Assembly: GCA_021464415.1 (NCBI GenBank)
Contig: CM038466.1
Location: 51,804,039 to 51,868,038, forward strand
Length of the DNA stretch: 64,000 bases
Direction: 5' to 3'
From: Lonicera japonica
Lineage: Eukaryota; Streptophyta; Magnoliopsida; Dipsacales; Caprifoliaceae
Made by a program: the position numbers and the translations under genes. This document shows, one piece after another, positions 34,909 through 45,975 of this stretch; the stretch's first letter is position 1, and the number at the start of each line of letters is the position of its first letter. Under the pieces are notes generated by a model. That model was not told the origin of the DNA. It made no database searches and saw nothing but the letters and a program-made list of their open reading frames with translations.

Positions 34909-35604
34909 GAGGACCAGCAATATTTGACACAACACGCTAACCCGACATGAACTCGACATGGAGTTAGCGGGTTTGGGTCAAGAATAAACGGGTTTTGGTC
35001 AACTTCGGGTCAAACACGCTTAACCTCCAAACTAAATAGGTCGTTTTTCGGGTTAACCCGCTAACTCGAAATTAACCCGCACTTAATACGATTTTTTTTT
35101 GCAGCTATATATATATATATTATTTTGCCATGTTGCTTGGACAATTATATTCTTATTTTGAGTATTGGTAGTAGATGATAGTTATTATGTTTTTGATGAT
35201 GGATAAACTACTAATTTTGTATGTTTTTGCTTCGGCGATGGAATGCTATCTATTTTGACTCTAGATTATTATTCTTCTATTATTTTGATTAAATATTGAA
35301 TTTTGGAATTGAGTAATACTTATTAAAAATTTTAAACTATTATACACATGAGACTTAATTGTCATTATAATCTTAAAAGGTTAATCGTATCGTGTCGAGT
35401 TGCAGGTTTAACACGACTTATTTATTAAAAAGATTAGTCGGGTCGTGTCGTATCGTATAACTTGTAAAAGAAGCAGGTCATGTTCGAGTTAATATAAGTG
35501 ACACAATTAGTTAAACGGATCGTGTTCAACTTAACACTAATACTATAATATTTGTGTGTTGACACGACCCGAATACGACACGTGAACCCAAATTGCCAGC
35601 CTTA
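34909..35604 (+). mobile_element. Non-autonomous hAT element 1, copy 2 (uninterrupted)
   Basis: Collinear with the hAT element of the 22-24.7 kb nest minus its two insertions. It shares the GACACAACACGC and GGTCGTGT phrases, the AGTATTGGTAGTAGATGATA block and the CAAATTGCCAGCC end. It proves the exact pre-insertion sequence for both nested elements. Its own 8-bp target duplication is not recognisable, so it is older or rearranged. Confidence 0.85.
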
Positions 35605-36050
35605 ACAAACTGAAAACTTATGTAATCTTTTTAAATCTAATTAAAACGGAGGATCTATTAAAACATGAGAAACTGTTCTTCTCTCAGGTTATTGATTTTC
35701 AGATCTGTAAGATAACTAGCTTGAGCATTTTGCAGTGTTTTGATCTTAAGTTTTTATTGGTATGAATCATTGGCGACGAGGAATAGGACATTTATTTATA
35801 AGAAGTACAGAGATTATTTGAAGATTGTTAAGGTTCGGGTCGTTTATTCACCCTTTGCTCTCAATTCGCTAGTATAAGATTAGGTATCTCTGCATGTTCT
35901 TTCTGTCATGCGTCTCGATCTGTTTCATCCCCGGAAGAGCTCAAGGTACTTTTCATCTCAAGAATTTAAATTTCCTCCGAAGCAGGCCGATTCTTCCTCG
36001 TGAAACATACCATTCCAAGTACGTATTTTTTCGGTTATCCTGCATGCTAA
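35605..36050. other. No gene recognised
   Basis: The 35894-36088 frame runs into the adjacent MITE and has no recognisable domain. Confidence 0.4.
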
Positions 36051-36445
36051 GGTGGTGTTTGGTTAATGTTTCTAGACAAATTTTCTAGATAAGTTTTTAA
36101 AAATTTGGTGTTTGGTTGAATGTTTTGAGTTTTAGAGTTTTTATGTTGAAAAGTGAATTTGGTTTTGTTTGACTTTTTTTCAACCAATGAAAAAAACGCA
36201 TAAAAATTTTTAAAAAATAGTCACAATGGGTCTTATTTTATAGATCTCGATGAGTAGGTTTCAAATATATTTTTTTTATTATTTTTTGATTTTTGGATTT
36301 AAAGTTATGGCGTTTTAAAAAAAATTAGAGAGAGAAAGTATAGTGAAATAAATTTTGAGAAGTGTGAAAGTAGAGTTATTTTTGAGTTGAGTTTTTAAAA
36401 TTTTGAAGAAAAAAAAAAAAAAAGAGAGAGTAACCAAACACAACC
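36051..36445 (+). mobile_element. Tourist-like MITE family C, copy 1, 395 bp
   Basis: Ends GGTGGTGTTTGGTTA and TAACCAAACACAACC are flanked by TAA at 36048-36050 and 36446-36448. It is nearly collinear with 37740-38119, sharing for example GACTTTTTTTCAACCAATGA and TTATTTTATAGATCTCGATG. Confidence 0.92.
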
Positions 36446-36646
36446 TAAGTGTGTGATTCGTCATTTACTTTGTCAACTATTTTTCTTGAATCCACATTGC
36501 GCATGGTTTAAGATTCATTGATAGTTGCACTATATTTAGTGCCTCTTGTTTTAAATAAATAATTTTTTTGGCATAAACTCGGAGTTCCAAAGCGCGAGAA
36601 CGATATGTGTACTAAATAATGATTGTGATCTAAAATATTGCAAGTA

Positions 36647-36662
36647 TACAATGGAAAAATTT
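36647..36662 (+). repeat. 16-bp target duplication of the large LINE, left copy
   Basis: TACAATGGAAAAATTT is repeated exactly at 43066-43081, immediately after the LINE poly(A). Confidence 0.93.
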
Positions 36663-37430
36663 ACAAGAGGAGTTTTGGGAGATACCGTGCCTAACACACA
36701 TTTGATTGTGGAGGATCCTATCACTCTTTAGGAGCCATAGGAATTGAATAATACGCATTGGGAGTTTAAGTTTCCACAACCAAGTCCAATTTGGGTCCTG
36801 TAGGAGTAATGATACCTTGTCTCTTTAAGACGTGCAAAAAATAAGACCCTGTAGAGAATTTACCATTACCAGACAATCCCCAGGAAGGAGTATCATTTAT
36901 ATCAAACCTATTGGAAATGGGAAGAGGGGTACTAAGCATATCTGTAGTACCCCACTGCTGGTAGCAAATTGGCAGCTTTCCTGGTATACCAAACTCCCCC
37001 ATTGGTAATGAAATCTTTCACCCGAACACTTTCAGGAAGGTTAACATTATGACCCCATCTCTCTTTAAAACTTTTTTTTCCACACCACCAGTCATCCCAA
37101 AGGGAAATAGTAGTGCCACTCCCCACGGTCCATTGGATGGCCTCCGTAAGAATATCTTTAGAGTCACAGATCCCTCTCCAAATATGAGAGCCACCTATCT
37201 CCTTTTTTCCAATTTCTTGGGTTCAGAGGGATTTTATATTTGTTTTTCATCACTTTGATCCAAATAGGATCTTTTTCATTGATCACACGCCACCCAAGTT
37301 TAGATAAACTTGCTTTATTATTAGAAACACAAGAGCGAATGCCTAAGCCACCGAATTTTTTAGGCTTGCAAACCTTCTGCCACTTGACAAGGTGGATCCT
37401 AGTTCTTGTCATCTTTTTGCCCCCATAAAA
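36663..37430 (-). pseudogene. LINE zf-RVT region, N-terminal part
   Basis: Minus-strand frames read HLVKWQKVCKPKKFGGLGIR, SKLGWRVINEKDPIW, ISLWDDWWCG, and then WLWKLKLPMRIIQFLWLL after a frameshift. They end near GISQNSSC at the element edge. This is the region that follows reverse transcriptase in plant LINEs. It stops where the inversion breakpoint removed the rest; the continuation is found in opposite orientation at 42310. Confidence 0.75.
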
Positions 37431-39240
37431 ATTTTTTGTTCAATCTATCAATTTTTTCACAATACATTTTTTGGGATTTTGATAGTTTGCATAGTATAGT
37501 TAGGGATCGTGGAAGTAACCGCTTGAACAAGAGTAGTTCGCCCCACGAGGGAAAGAACACTCGCTTTCCACCCACTCAACTTACGATGCATCTTATTGAT
37601 AATATAGTCAAAATGATTTTTTTCTAACTCTGCCATGTATTAAGGGACCCCAAGGTAAGTGCCCAAATCTTTGGTACAAATCATACTGCAAATACGACTG
37701 AAAATAGCAGCATCTCTGTCCAACATTCGGAGAAACATAGGTGGTGTTTGGTGCCTCTTTTTTTTTTTCTAAGTAAGTTTTTAAAAATTTGGTATTTGGT
37801 TGAATGTTTTGAGTTAGAGTTTTTATGTTGAAAAGTGAATTTGGTTTTGTTTGACTTTTTTTCAACCAATGAAAAAAATGCATAAAAAATTTCAAAAAAT
37901 AGTCACAATGGATCTTATTTTATAGATCTCGATGAGTAAGTTTCAAATATATATTTTTTATTATTTTTGGATTTTTGGATTTAAAGTTATGGTGTTTTAA
38001 AAAAAAATTAGAGAGAGAAAGTATAGTGAAATAAATTTTGGAAAGTGTGAAAGTATAATTGGTTTTGAGTTGAGTTTTAAAAATTTTGGGGAAAAAAAAT
38101 AGTGAGCAACCAAACAGGCTAATAAAGTTTAGATTTATGAAAATTAACTCTTTGGCCTGAATGTTCACAAAAAGTATTAAGAATATCCATCACCACCCTA
38201 CAATTACTTTCATCCGCTTTTGCAAAAAGAATTAAATCATCCGCAAACAGATAAGGTGAGAAATGGGGATACCCGTATTAGCCGCTTTGATACCAATCCA
38301 CTTCTTACTTTCCACCGCCTCATTAATCAAATTAGATAGGTATTCAAGACACATCACAAATAAATAGGGGAAGAGGGGATCTGCTTGCCTGAGGCCCCTC
38401 TCGTTAGTGAGATGTTGTAAAGGAACTCCATTCCAAAGAATAGAAGTTTCTCCTTGAGTCACACAACTCATCACAAGCTTTATCCAATTTTTGTCAAAGT
38501 TGTAAGAAATTAAACATTTTTCAAGAAACTTCTAAGAAATTCTATCATAAGCTTTTTCCAAATCAATTTTAAAAATAATACCACCCTCTTTGCCATTCCT
38601 TTTCTCAAGGGTGTGTATAATTTCTTGAGTAATAATAATATTGTTCGTAGTTTGCCTCCCTGGTATAAAACTAGCTTGTGCCGGACTAATGATTCTTTTG
38701 AGAAGATGTCTAATTCTATAACTTTAGTCACAATTTTATAGATGACATTACAAAGGGTTATAGGCCTAAAGTAGTTAATAGACTCTGGGTTGTCAATTTT
38801 TGGGATAAGAGTAATAAAACATTTGTTGAAATCAGTCGGGAAAGTCCAATTTTGAAAGCAGTTTTGGATGAATTGTAGGACTTCCACATTCATATCCTCC
38901 CAAAAGTATTGAAATATTTTAGGTTGAAAACCATCAGGTCCCAGAGCCTTCCAAGGTTTCATCCCAAAAACAACCTTTTTAACTTCAAATAAACAAACAG
39001 GAGCAGTGATAGTCAGATTTTCTCTATGACTCACAATCGGGCAAGGCGGAAACTGAATATCATTTAACTCCAGGGTGCTATCACATTTAAACAGGGCATT
39101 AAAACTATCATTTATATGCATTGCAAGGGCCGACGGGTCATCCACCCAATCACCATCCACAAAGTAATTTGTCAATCCTGTTCCTTTTCCGACGGATAAT
39201 AGTAGAGATGTGGAAGAATTTAGTATTTCTGTCTCCATTA
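37431..39240 (-). pseudogene. LINE reverse transcriptase, interrupted by a MITE
   Basis: Minus-strand fragments give ALGPDGFQPKIFQYFW, FITLIPKIDNPESINYFRPI, GLRQADPLFPYLFVMCLEYL and, after a frameshift near 38250, LFADDLILFAKAD with the catalytic Asp-Asp pair. After the MITE at 37740-38119 the sequence resumes with KDLGTYLGVPLIHGRV. The order is that of an L1-clade reverse transcriptase. Several stops and shifts plus the 380-bp MITE make it inactive. Confidence 0.85.
37740..38119 (+). mobile_element. Tourist-like MITE family C, copy 2, inside LINE reverse transcriptase
   Basis: Nearly collinear with the MITE at 36051-36445, only 1.7 kb away and in the same orientation. Ends are GGTGGTGTTTGGTGC and GCAACCAAACAGGC; the flanking TAA/ATA duplication is imperfect. 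Since it interrupts the LINE coding sequence just after FADD, it inserted after the LINE. Confidence 0.88.
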
Positions 39241-40300
39241 GAGATCCAATTAACTCTAGATTTCTGGTACCAGATACTTTCCTCCTCTCTAAGAATATTA
39301 GTTAACTCTTTTTTAAGACTTCATTCAAGGGTATCCAAACTATAAGAAAAGTTGTTTTCTTGAGCCATTTGGATCCTTTTTAACCGCGCCTTAATCCTGA
39401 TTTTTTTGTGAAAAATATTTCCAAAGACTTCTTTATTTCATCTCATGGCTTCATTTTTAAAGTTATTTAAATTGTAGCCGAGATGAGTATTACGGAGACC
39501 AAGTATTTTTGAAAATATCAATGAAATCCGGATGGTTAAACCAAACCTCCAAGAAACGAAAGGGATGTTTATTGGAGTTATTAAGTTAGGAATGCATATT
39601 ACCTGTGGGAATAATAAGCATTGGGCAGTGGTCCGAGTAGGACCTAGGCAGATTGCTAACAGTAGCTTCAGGAAATTTAAGCCTCCAATTCAGGGTTAGC
39701 AAGTGCACAGTCCAGTCTCACAAGGGTGTTGGCCAGACCACCACGATTGTTAGACCAGGTAAGTCTAGGGCCGTTACAACCGAGATCCACCAAATTGCAA
39801 TTATTAATGTGATCCAAGAAAATACCTGAACGGTTGTTATTGGTACCGCATGCAAAGCTCCTCTTCTCCGTATTGTTCAGGTGGTCGTTGAAGTCACCTG
39901 CTACTAGCCATGAAAGGTTGCAACTTTGAGCAAGCATGTGCAGGTTAGCCCAAACATAATCTCTAAGGGTGTGATTTAGGCTAGCGTAAATAGTTGAGAG
40001 AAGCCAGTCTTAAAATTTGCCTTGGTCACTAAAAGATAGATAACTTGGTTCGATACATGTATAGGTTAGAGGTTAACAATAAGCGGGTTCCACAACACCC
40101 ATATACCTCCTGGCTCTACCAATGGGGTCCAAGTAAGCAGCTTTAGTTAGCCCAAATTGGTGAAAGTAATTCCCCATACTGACTAGACCAACTTTGGTTT
40201 CCATTAATACAACTATCTCCGAATTATAATCACGAATAAGGTCTTTCATGCTATCTCTAAAGGCTTGATTTCCCGCACCGCGGCAATTCCAGAATATCAT
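39241..40300 (-). pseudogene. LINE apurinic-type endonuclease
   Basis: Minus-strand frames carry the exonuclease-endonuclease-phosphatase motifs in order: MIFWNCRGAGNQAF with the N-terminal Asn, LMETKVG with the catalytic Glu, LVAGDFNDH, then RLDCALANPE and, after a shift, SDHCPMLI with the catalytic Asp-His near 39620. In the intact element this domain nicks the target strand to prime reverse transcription. The frame is broken between 39940 and 40070 and near 39650. Confidence 0.8.
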
Positions 40301-41343
40301 CTTTATAGATAAACTATTTGAGAGGAATGGGAGCGGGCACTCAATCGGCCATCCGGTAATCAGTCTGACCCGGTGTTGTGTCTCCTCTGTCACAGTTGTC
40401 GGCGTAATCTGAACCTAGTGGTTCTATGGTCTGATCCTTTGGTAATTCTCTATGTTCACATTGATTCGTACTTGGTTGATGCTCCAAAGTACTTTTACCA
40501 TCGACATTTCCTCCTCCACTGCTTCCGAACGAAAAGGCTGTGGTGTTCTTTGTCACTTTGTAAGTGGAGATTGGATTCATTGGCTAGGTTAGGGGGTCAT
40601 CTTTTTCCGGCGTGTTGACCGGTTTGAACCCGAGCTAGACGACATGATAAGAAGAGTGAGTGTTAAGATTTGTAGGGTTAGCAGTGGTTATGGGTTTTGT
40701 TTGCTGCTCAGAATGGTTATTATCCTGTGGAGGTAGTGGGTACTAAGTTGGTGTGTGAGGAGGGTTTATTGAGGTTTTATGGATTTTTGGTTAAAAGGAC
40801 CCCAAACTGTGAGGTTCGGTAGCTCCAGCAGTGGGTTTTTGCCCGTTACTTACTTTACCAAGGACTGCATATTTGTTTCCCCCTTTATTAACTTTTTTTC
40901 CATTTGCTTTAAGTGTTGTAGACCTTAAGCTCCGTGAGTGCCCTCGATTCCCTTTTCTTGTTCCCTGTAAGAAAGTCAGATCAAAACTATTAGTTACAGA
41001 AGAACTAGACGCTAGGTTTTTAGTAACTCTAGAGTTATGAGAGTTAAGGTTATTCTTGGAGCCCAGTCCAAAACTAGAGCTCTCCTCATTAGCCTTTCTT
41101 TTTCCCTTTTTCATTACTATTTTTATTAGCGTAACTTCGTACTGGGCCCTGCCAGAGAATTAAATCTATTTTGGGTATTAATCCCATTAGATTTTTCATT
41201 TGTGCTACTCTTAACAGGTCCGGCAGCCTGTCTCATTTTTTATCGAGATTGTGCTAGCATCCTAGGGACTAAAATTGTTGTTATTGTGATCCATAGTCTC
41301 ACTCTCTTTAATTCCTTAAGAGTTTTGACCAATAGTGTTATTT
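40301..41343 (-). pseudogene. LINE ORF1 tail and ORF1-ORF2 junction region
   Basis: Minus-strand frames here (e.g. KKGKRKANEESSS, a lysine- and serine-rich stretch 40791-41114) fit the basic, low-complexity C-terminal part of plant LINE ORF1 proteins after the zinc knuckle. No conserved domain is visible. Stops interrupt it near 40640-40790. Confidence 0.55.
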
Positions 41344-42322
41344 TCACCAAGTCTCTGGCTGCTCATTGTTAACTCCACCACCGTTAACGTTTAAAGGCAT
41401 AGCTATAATTTTCGATGGCGGTTTTTCACAACATAGCTCACTTCTATGTCTAACCATTTCCACAACTGAAACATAAAGAGTGTAGAAATTCATATTCCAC
41501 AAAGTATTTTTTTCCCTCAACCATATAGGCTGGAATAAGGGATTTAGCAAGATCCACCACAACACAAGCTCTAGCAAATTTCCCCCTGTTGGAGGTAGCC
41601 GTAATGATATAAGTTTTGACAGGTCTCCCAATTTTCTTAGCAATATGAAAAAGGGAGATAGCGTCATAGTATTCAATGGGGAGTTGCGGTAGTTTTAACC
41701 AAATGGCCGTGGATATTTCTTTTACCTCGGAAGGCTTAAAGTTCGGTTCCCACTTCCTCACAGTGAGGTAGTGATTCATGATTATCCACATGCCACTAGT
41801 AAAAACATGGTTGCAATCCTCAAGGTTAGTGAACTTGACCAGGAAAAACCCTTCCCCCAGGTCAATCAAGGAATAGCTATTATGTAGACCCCAAAGGGCT
41901 TTTGTTCGGTCACACAAAGCCTTATACCCAATGTTCTTTCCCAGCAACTTCACTATCAAAGAATCTTTCCACTTTTGGTGGATTTTTCTTAGAAGTTTTG
42001 GGGTAAAAACAACAGAAGGAAACATAGGATCCTCCTCAACCGAGTTGGAATTCAGATCTAAATCTTGAGAATCAGATATGTGGTCAACCATATCCGCTTC
42101 TTTTTCTGCATTTTCAGTCCAATTTTCCATACTTTCATCAAATATGATCTCTTTAGGGAGATCATTTGCAACCGCCTCCTTATAAGATAGCGGAATGTTG
42201 CCCACAGGAATGTTTGTTACCGTTGCCATATTAGCCGGTGTTCTTCCTTGGAACTCTGACGGAGCTTCTGTCATCATGTTCATTGTTGTTACTTCTGGTG
42301 GTTCTAGATCTGATTGGGCCAT
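41344..42322 (-). pseudogene. LINE ORF1 protein, DUF4283-like with CCHC knuckle
   Basis: The frame starts at an ATG complementary to 42320-42322 (MAQSDLEPPEV) and stays open to about 41450. It includes KWKDSLIVKLLGKNIGYKAL, GEGFFLVKFTNLEDCNHVF, AIWLKLPQLPIEYYDA and GKFARACVVVDL, the order of DUF4283 plus adjoining domain in plant LINE ORF1. A CX2CX4HX4C knuckle (CFSCGN, then VRHRSELC) follows but a one-base shift splits it near 41445. ORF1 binds element RNA. The longer open frame reaching 42460 is an artefact: its first 46 codons are antisense to the inverted RNase H part. Confidence 0.8.
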
Positions 42323-42886
42323 TATCTTTGCTTCTACTATTTGGAATATTTGGAAAATGCTAAAGCTTAAAATGAGAACTATGTGGCTAGCGTTAGCATA
42401 AATTATGCTAAAGAAGTTACAAGAGCCTTTGAAATTAATGCTCAAAATGCCCCTAGGCAAGAAGAGAGACTCACATGTTGGAGTTTTCCTTTTTCAGGTT
42501 GCATCAAAATAAACACTGATGGTAGCAGCTCCTTGGAAGACCATAGAGATGAGTTTGGCGGACTTGCTAGAACGGACCAAGGAAAATGGGTAGAAGGATT
42601 TTGCGGCTACATCGGATATGCAAACGCACTTAAAGCTGAACTTTGGGGTATTAGACATGCCCTAAAACTCTGCAAACAAAGGAATTGGAGGAGAATTGTC
42701 ATTGAAACTGATTGTCTAAATGCGGTGGATCTTATAAAGAGCAATGAAAAAGGAGGAAATAACCACCCAAATATTGTTCTCATTAATGACTGCAAAGACC
42801 TGATAATTGAAATGGAGGCCAGCTTAGTCCATATTCTCAGACAAGCAAATAAATGCGCTGACGTCCTTGCTCACATGGAGAAGTGA
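42310..42886 (+). pseudogene. LINE zf-RVT end and RNase H (3' part of the same insertion)
   Basis: The plus strand reads DWAIIFASTIWNIWK and, after a one-base shift, VTRAFEINAQNAPRQ, then IKINTDGSSS (first catalytic Asp), EFGGLARTDQGKWVEGF, ALKAELWGIRHAL (Glu), IVIETDCLNA (Asp) and ILRQANKCADVLAHM (final Asp). All four RNase H acidic positions are present. The stop is at 42884-42886, followed by a 3' UTR of about 170 bp and a poly(A) run. Its orientation is opposite to the other LINE domains, explained by twin priming. Confidence 0.85.
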
Positions 42887-43065
42887 ACAATCGGAGCAAG
42901 AAGTGAGAATGTTTACCCTGCCGAATGAAGTGGTGGAAGAGATGCAGTGTGACATAAAAGGGGTGGCTTATGGCCGACCCATTTAACTCTGTTGTTTTTT
43001 TGTTTTTTCTCTGTTTTCTGCTCTTCTTTTTGTTTGTTCTTTCCTTTCCGTGCTACAAAAAAAAA

Positions 43066-43081
43066 TACAATGGAAAAATTT
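43066..43081 (+). repeat. 16-bp target duplication of the large LINE, right copy
   Basis: Exact match of 36647-36662, directly after the A9 run. Confidence 0.93.
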
Positions 43082-43492
43082 GAAAATGATGTCCTGTGAA
43101 TGCATGATTAAGATTCTTAGGGTGTGATTGATTGGGAATTTGGTAAATGATTGGTTCCCCATCTTTTCTTATCAAACCACCTAAAACATTGAATTCCATG
43201 AAAGCAAAGAAAGTTACAGGACATCTTACCAAATCACTAAACTAGTTTCCGACTTTGTAATGTCTCTCCATTAATTTTAGCCTTGGCAATCACTAAACAT
43301 GAATGTATATTTATTACTGAATGTGTAAACTTCATGAATTAGGCTGCCACCTCATTGGTATTTTGCTACATGGGACGGACTTAAGAGGGTATAGGGCGGG
43401 CTTCTGCTAAGGAATTTTTTTAAAAAAGTCCACTAGCACTTGTAAATAAATAAATACACAATTTTATTTGAATCCCTTCATCCAATTACTCC
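43082..43492. other. No gene recognised
   Basis: Short AT-rich interval between the LINE and a MITE. No frames or termini were recognised. Confidence 0.4.
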
Positions 43493-43495
43493 TAA

Positions 43496-43932
43496 GAGCA
43501 TCTCCAATGGGGTTGTGTAAAAATAGCTAACTCAATATTGTGTAAAATTTACGCATTGTGTAAATTTTTTGTTGCTCCAGTGGTTATGTAAAATCAATGT
43601 CAACTAAGCTCTTATGTATAATTGCTATGTATTTTACAAATCCAATTTACACAGCCAAGTATGATTCTCTCTCCACCCACTCATTATCTCTCCTCACTAA
43701 CTCAATCACACCAGTATTCATATTTTTTCTCCACCCATTCATTCTCTCTCCTCATTTGTGTAGTTTTATGTTTTTTAAGTGGCTTTTTTTTACTGAACCA
43801 CTTTTTTTTTAACACAAGAATATTAATATTGGTTGTTGGAGAGTAAATAGATCTGTGTAAATTTTTTGTGTAAAACTCACTTATCATGTAAGATTTATAC
43901 AATAATTTTTCTTAACCTTATTGAAGATGCTA
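43496..43932 (+). mobile_element. Tourist-like MITE, 437 bp
   Basis: Left end GAGCATCTCCAATGGGG and right end TTATTGAAGATGCTA are flanked by TAA at 43493-43495 and 43933-43935. It has the same terminal consensus as the MITE at 27780. The interior contains TGTGTAAA/TTTACACA words in both orientations. Confidence 0.85.
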
Positions 43933-43997
43933 TAACTTCATTTCAAGATTTTGAAGCGAAAAGCATTGGCTTCAGAATTAACTCATGGCCTGTTGTC

Positions 43998-44297
43998 CTA
44001 TGTTCGTATTGTTTTGTGAAGCATTCGCATTTAGGTAAATAGGATCCTTTTGTTATTCCCATGTTGTTTAATGTTCATTTGAATTTCCTCCCTTAAGCAA
44101 GTCAAAGTTTGTATACTTATTTCCTTTTTTTTAAATCTTTTAAGCCTAGTTTGGTTCGCAGATTGGAGAATTCAGAAAAGAAAAGTCTTTTCTTTTCTTT
44201 GTTTGGTAAGCACAAATTTCAGAAACATTTTCTTGACAGAAAGGAAAATAGGGAATAAAATCATTCCTCTCAAAACCCATATGATTTATTTTCTGAA
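43998..44297 (+). repeat. Tandem duplication, unit 1 (contains truncated MITE)
   Basis: It matches 44303-44600 closely. Shared phrases include GTATTGTTTTGTGAAGCATT, AGGTAAATAGGATC and TTTTCTTGACAGAAAGGAAA. It contains the first ~155 bp of the MITE that is complete at 44432, so the duplication post-dates that insertion. Confidence 0.85.
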
Positions 44298-44302
44298 TTA
44301 GC

Positions 44303-44600
44303 CATGTTTGTATTGTTTTGTGAAGCATTCGCATTTAGGTAAATAGGATCTTTTTGCTATTCCCATGTTGAATTTCCTCCCTTAAGCAAGTCAAAGTTTG
44401 TATACTTGTTTCCTTTTTTTTAAATCTTTTAGGCCTCATTTGGTTCGCAGATTTAAGAATTCAAAAAAGAAAAGCTAGTCTTTCCTTTCCTTTGTTTAGT
44501 AAGTACAAATTTTGGAAATATTTTCTTGACAGAAAGGAAAATAGGGAGCAAAATCAATCATCTCAAAACCCATGTAATTTGATTTTCCGAATTCTTAGCA
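44303..44600 (+). repeat. Tandem duplication, unit 2
   Basis: Partner of 43998-44297 with a period of about 305 bp. It runs into the intact MITE at 44432-44754. Confidence 0.85.
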
Positions 44601-44754
44601 TTCTTTACAAAAAAAATTGGACAACAATATCCCTATCTAAATACTTTTCATGCTTTATCAAACACAAGAATGAAAACTTGGCAGGAACTTTAGTTTCCTA
44701 CCCCCATGGGAAAGATAAGGGAATTGATTTCCCTTCTTTAAACCAAACGATGCC
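44432..44754 (+). mobile_element. PIF/Harbinger-type MITE, 323 bp
   Basis: Ends GGCCTCATTTGGTT and AACCAAACGATGCC are flanked by TTA at 44429-44431 and 44755-44757. The interior holds AAAGGAAAATAGGGA and purine/pyrimidine-rich words. Confidence 0.88.
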
Positions 44755-44757
44755 TTA

Positions 44758-45975
44758 ATGTTTTGTTTTGGGATTGGAGGATTTATTTTCTTCCGTTCAT
44801 CAGCACACCGGTGGTTACTAAAAATAATTGTTTTTTTGTAAAAAGTTAGAAAATAAACTAGACATGTGGTGAAATGTCTTTTTATTTTATAACTTTTTCA
44901 ATGAAAATTTTTTTCTTTGGTGGTCGAGAAAGAAATATTTTCCACAAAAAATAATAAAAGATAGAGGACATATATTCATAAAAATGAGTATGAGATGGAT
45001 GAAATTTTATTACATGCCTCAACTTATTTTTCAATTTCGTACACAAATTATGTGTTTTTCTAATGATTTTTCATATTATTATCAAACGGAAGTCTAATAT
45101 ATTCATTTTATCCTTATTACAACATCCACAACATCTTTATAAAACTTAAGTCTAAATTTGTAAATATACCACTAAGTTTCTTTACATGCTACAGCGGATA
45201 TAGTAGAAAAATTGCCATTTGGGCTTGGCACACCCATAGGGTGCATAAGTTTTAAAAAAAATGCCGTAAGAGTAAAACTTACTCGTATGGATTTTTTTTA
45301 TTTGTCATACGAGTTACGTTTACTCTTATGATTCATACGAGTGACACGCACTCATATGAGTAAAATTTAGTGCAATGGTAAATTTGTCCATTATTTAACA
45401 TACCTAAACAAATTTATCAATTAATTTATATTCGTTGTAGATTAATAAATAATAAATTTATCATATTAACATACTTACTATAGATACTCTTATTATAGTG
45501 TTCATTAATAAGTGCATCACAACTCTTTCATGCTATTTCATAACATTATTCTCTCTTAGCCCCTCTTGTATATATATTTCTATTTTACGATGTTATATTG
45601 TCACGATATAATGTTTGTAAGCACTTTAATTGGTGGCTTTTATTTGCGCACCATTAAATATTTGATTTTAATCCATATTTCATCGCTTAATGACAAATGA
45701 ATAAGTATATATTATTCGCTCGGTGATAAGTGAGTAAGTGCATGTTACTCGCACAATGACAAGCGAGTAAGGCATTAAAATTTTTACTCATTTGTCATCG
45801 AATGGATAATCTAAATTTATTCATTTATTATTGGATGAATAAAAAATTAAATATTAATTGAAAGAATAAAAAATTAAATGTTATAATATTTTATGGAGTG
45901 TAAATAGTATTCATCTTTTTAAAGTAATGATACACTTACTTACAAAATTTATTACATATTTTTATTAAATATATT
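44758..45975. other. No gene recognised; ACTCGTATG/CATACGAGT motif cluster
   Basis: Most is plain AT-rich DNA. Between about 45277 and 45362 the words ACTCGTATG, CATACGAGT, CATACGAGT and ACTCATATGAGT alternate. Between 45711 and 45770 related CGCTCGGTGATAAG and CACAATGACAAGCGAGTAAG phrases occur. This is probably part of an unidentified repeat. Confidence 0.45.

Larger units (their letters stand above)
36663..43065. mobile_element. L1-type LINE with internal 5' inversion (twin-priming structure)
   Basis: The insertion has two parts. From 36663 to about 42320 the element lies on the minus strand and carries, in order, ORF1, endonuclease, reverse transcriptase and the start of the zf-RVT region. 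From about 42310 to 43065 it lies on the plus strand and carries the end of the zf-RVT region (DWAIIFASTIWNIWK), RNase H, 3' UTR and a poly(A) run (A9 at 43057-43065). A single 16-bp target duplication brackets the whole. Twin priming predicts exactly this order: inverted 5' part with its 5' end at the junction, then the 3' part. The zf-RVT interior is missing at the switch. All protein frames are damaged, and a MITE sits inside the reverse transcriptase. Confidence 0.88.

Noticed and set aside
42323..42460. Extension of LINE ORF1 by 46 N-terminal codons on the minus strand
   Set aside because: These codons are antisense to the inverted RNase H part. The DUF4283-type protein plausibly starts at the ATG complementary to 42320-42322.
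36663..43065. Two independent head-to-head LINE insertions
   Set aside because: Only one target duplication and one poly(A) exist, and the two parts are complementary halves of one element. Twin priming explains all of this more simply.
43597..43902. Small proteins between 43.6 and 43.9 kb
   Set aside because: They lie within the MITE at 43496-43932 and follow its simple TC-rich sequence.
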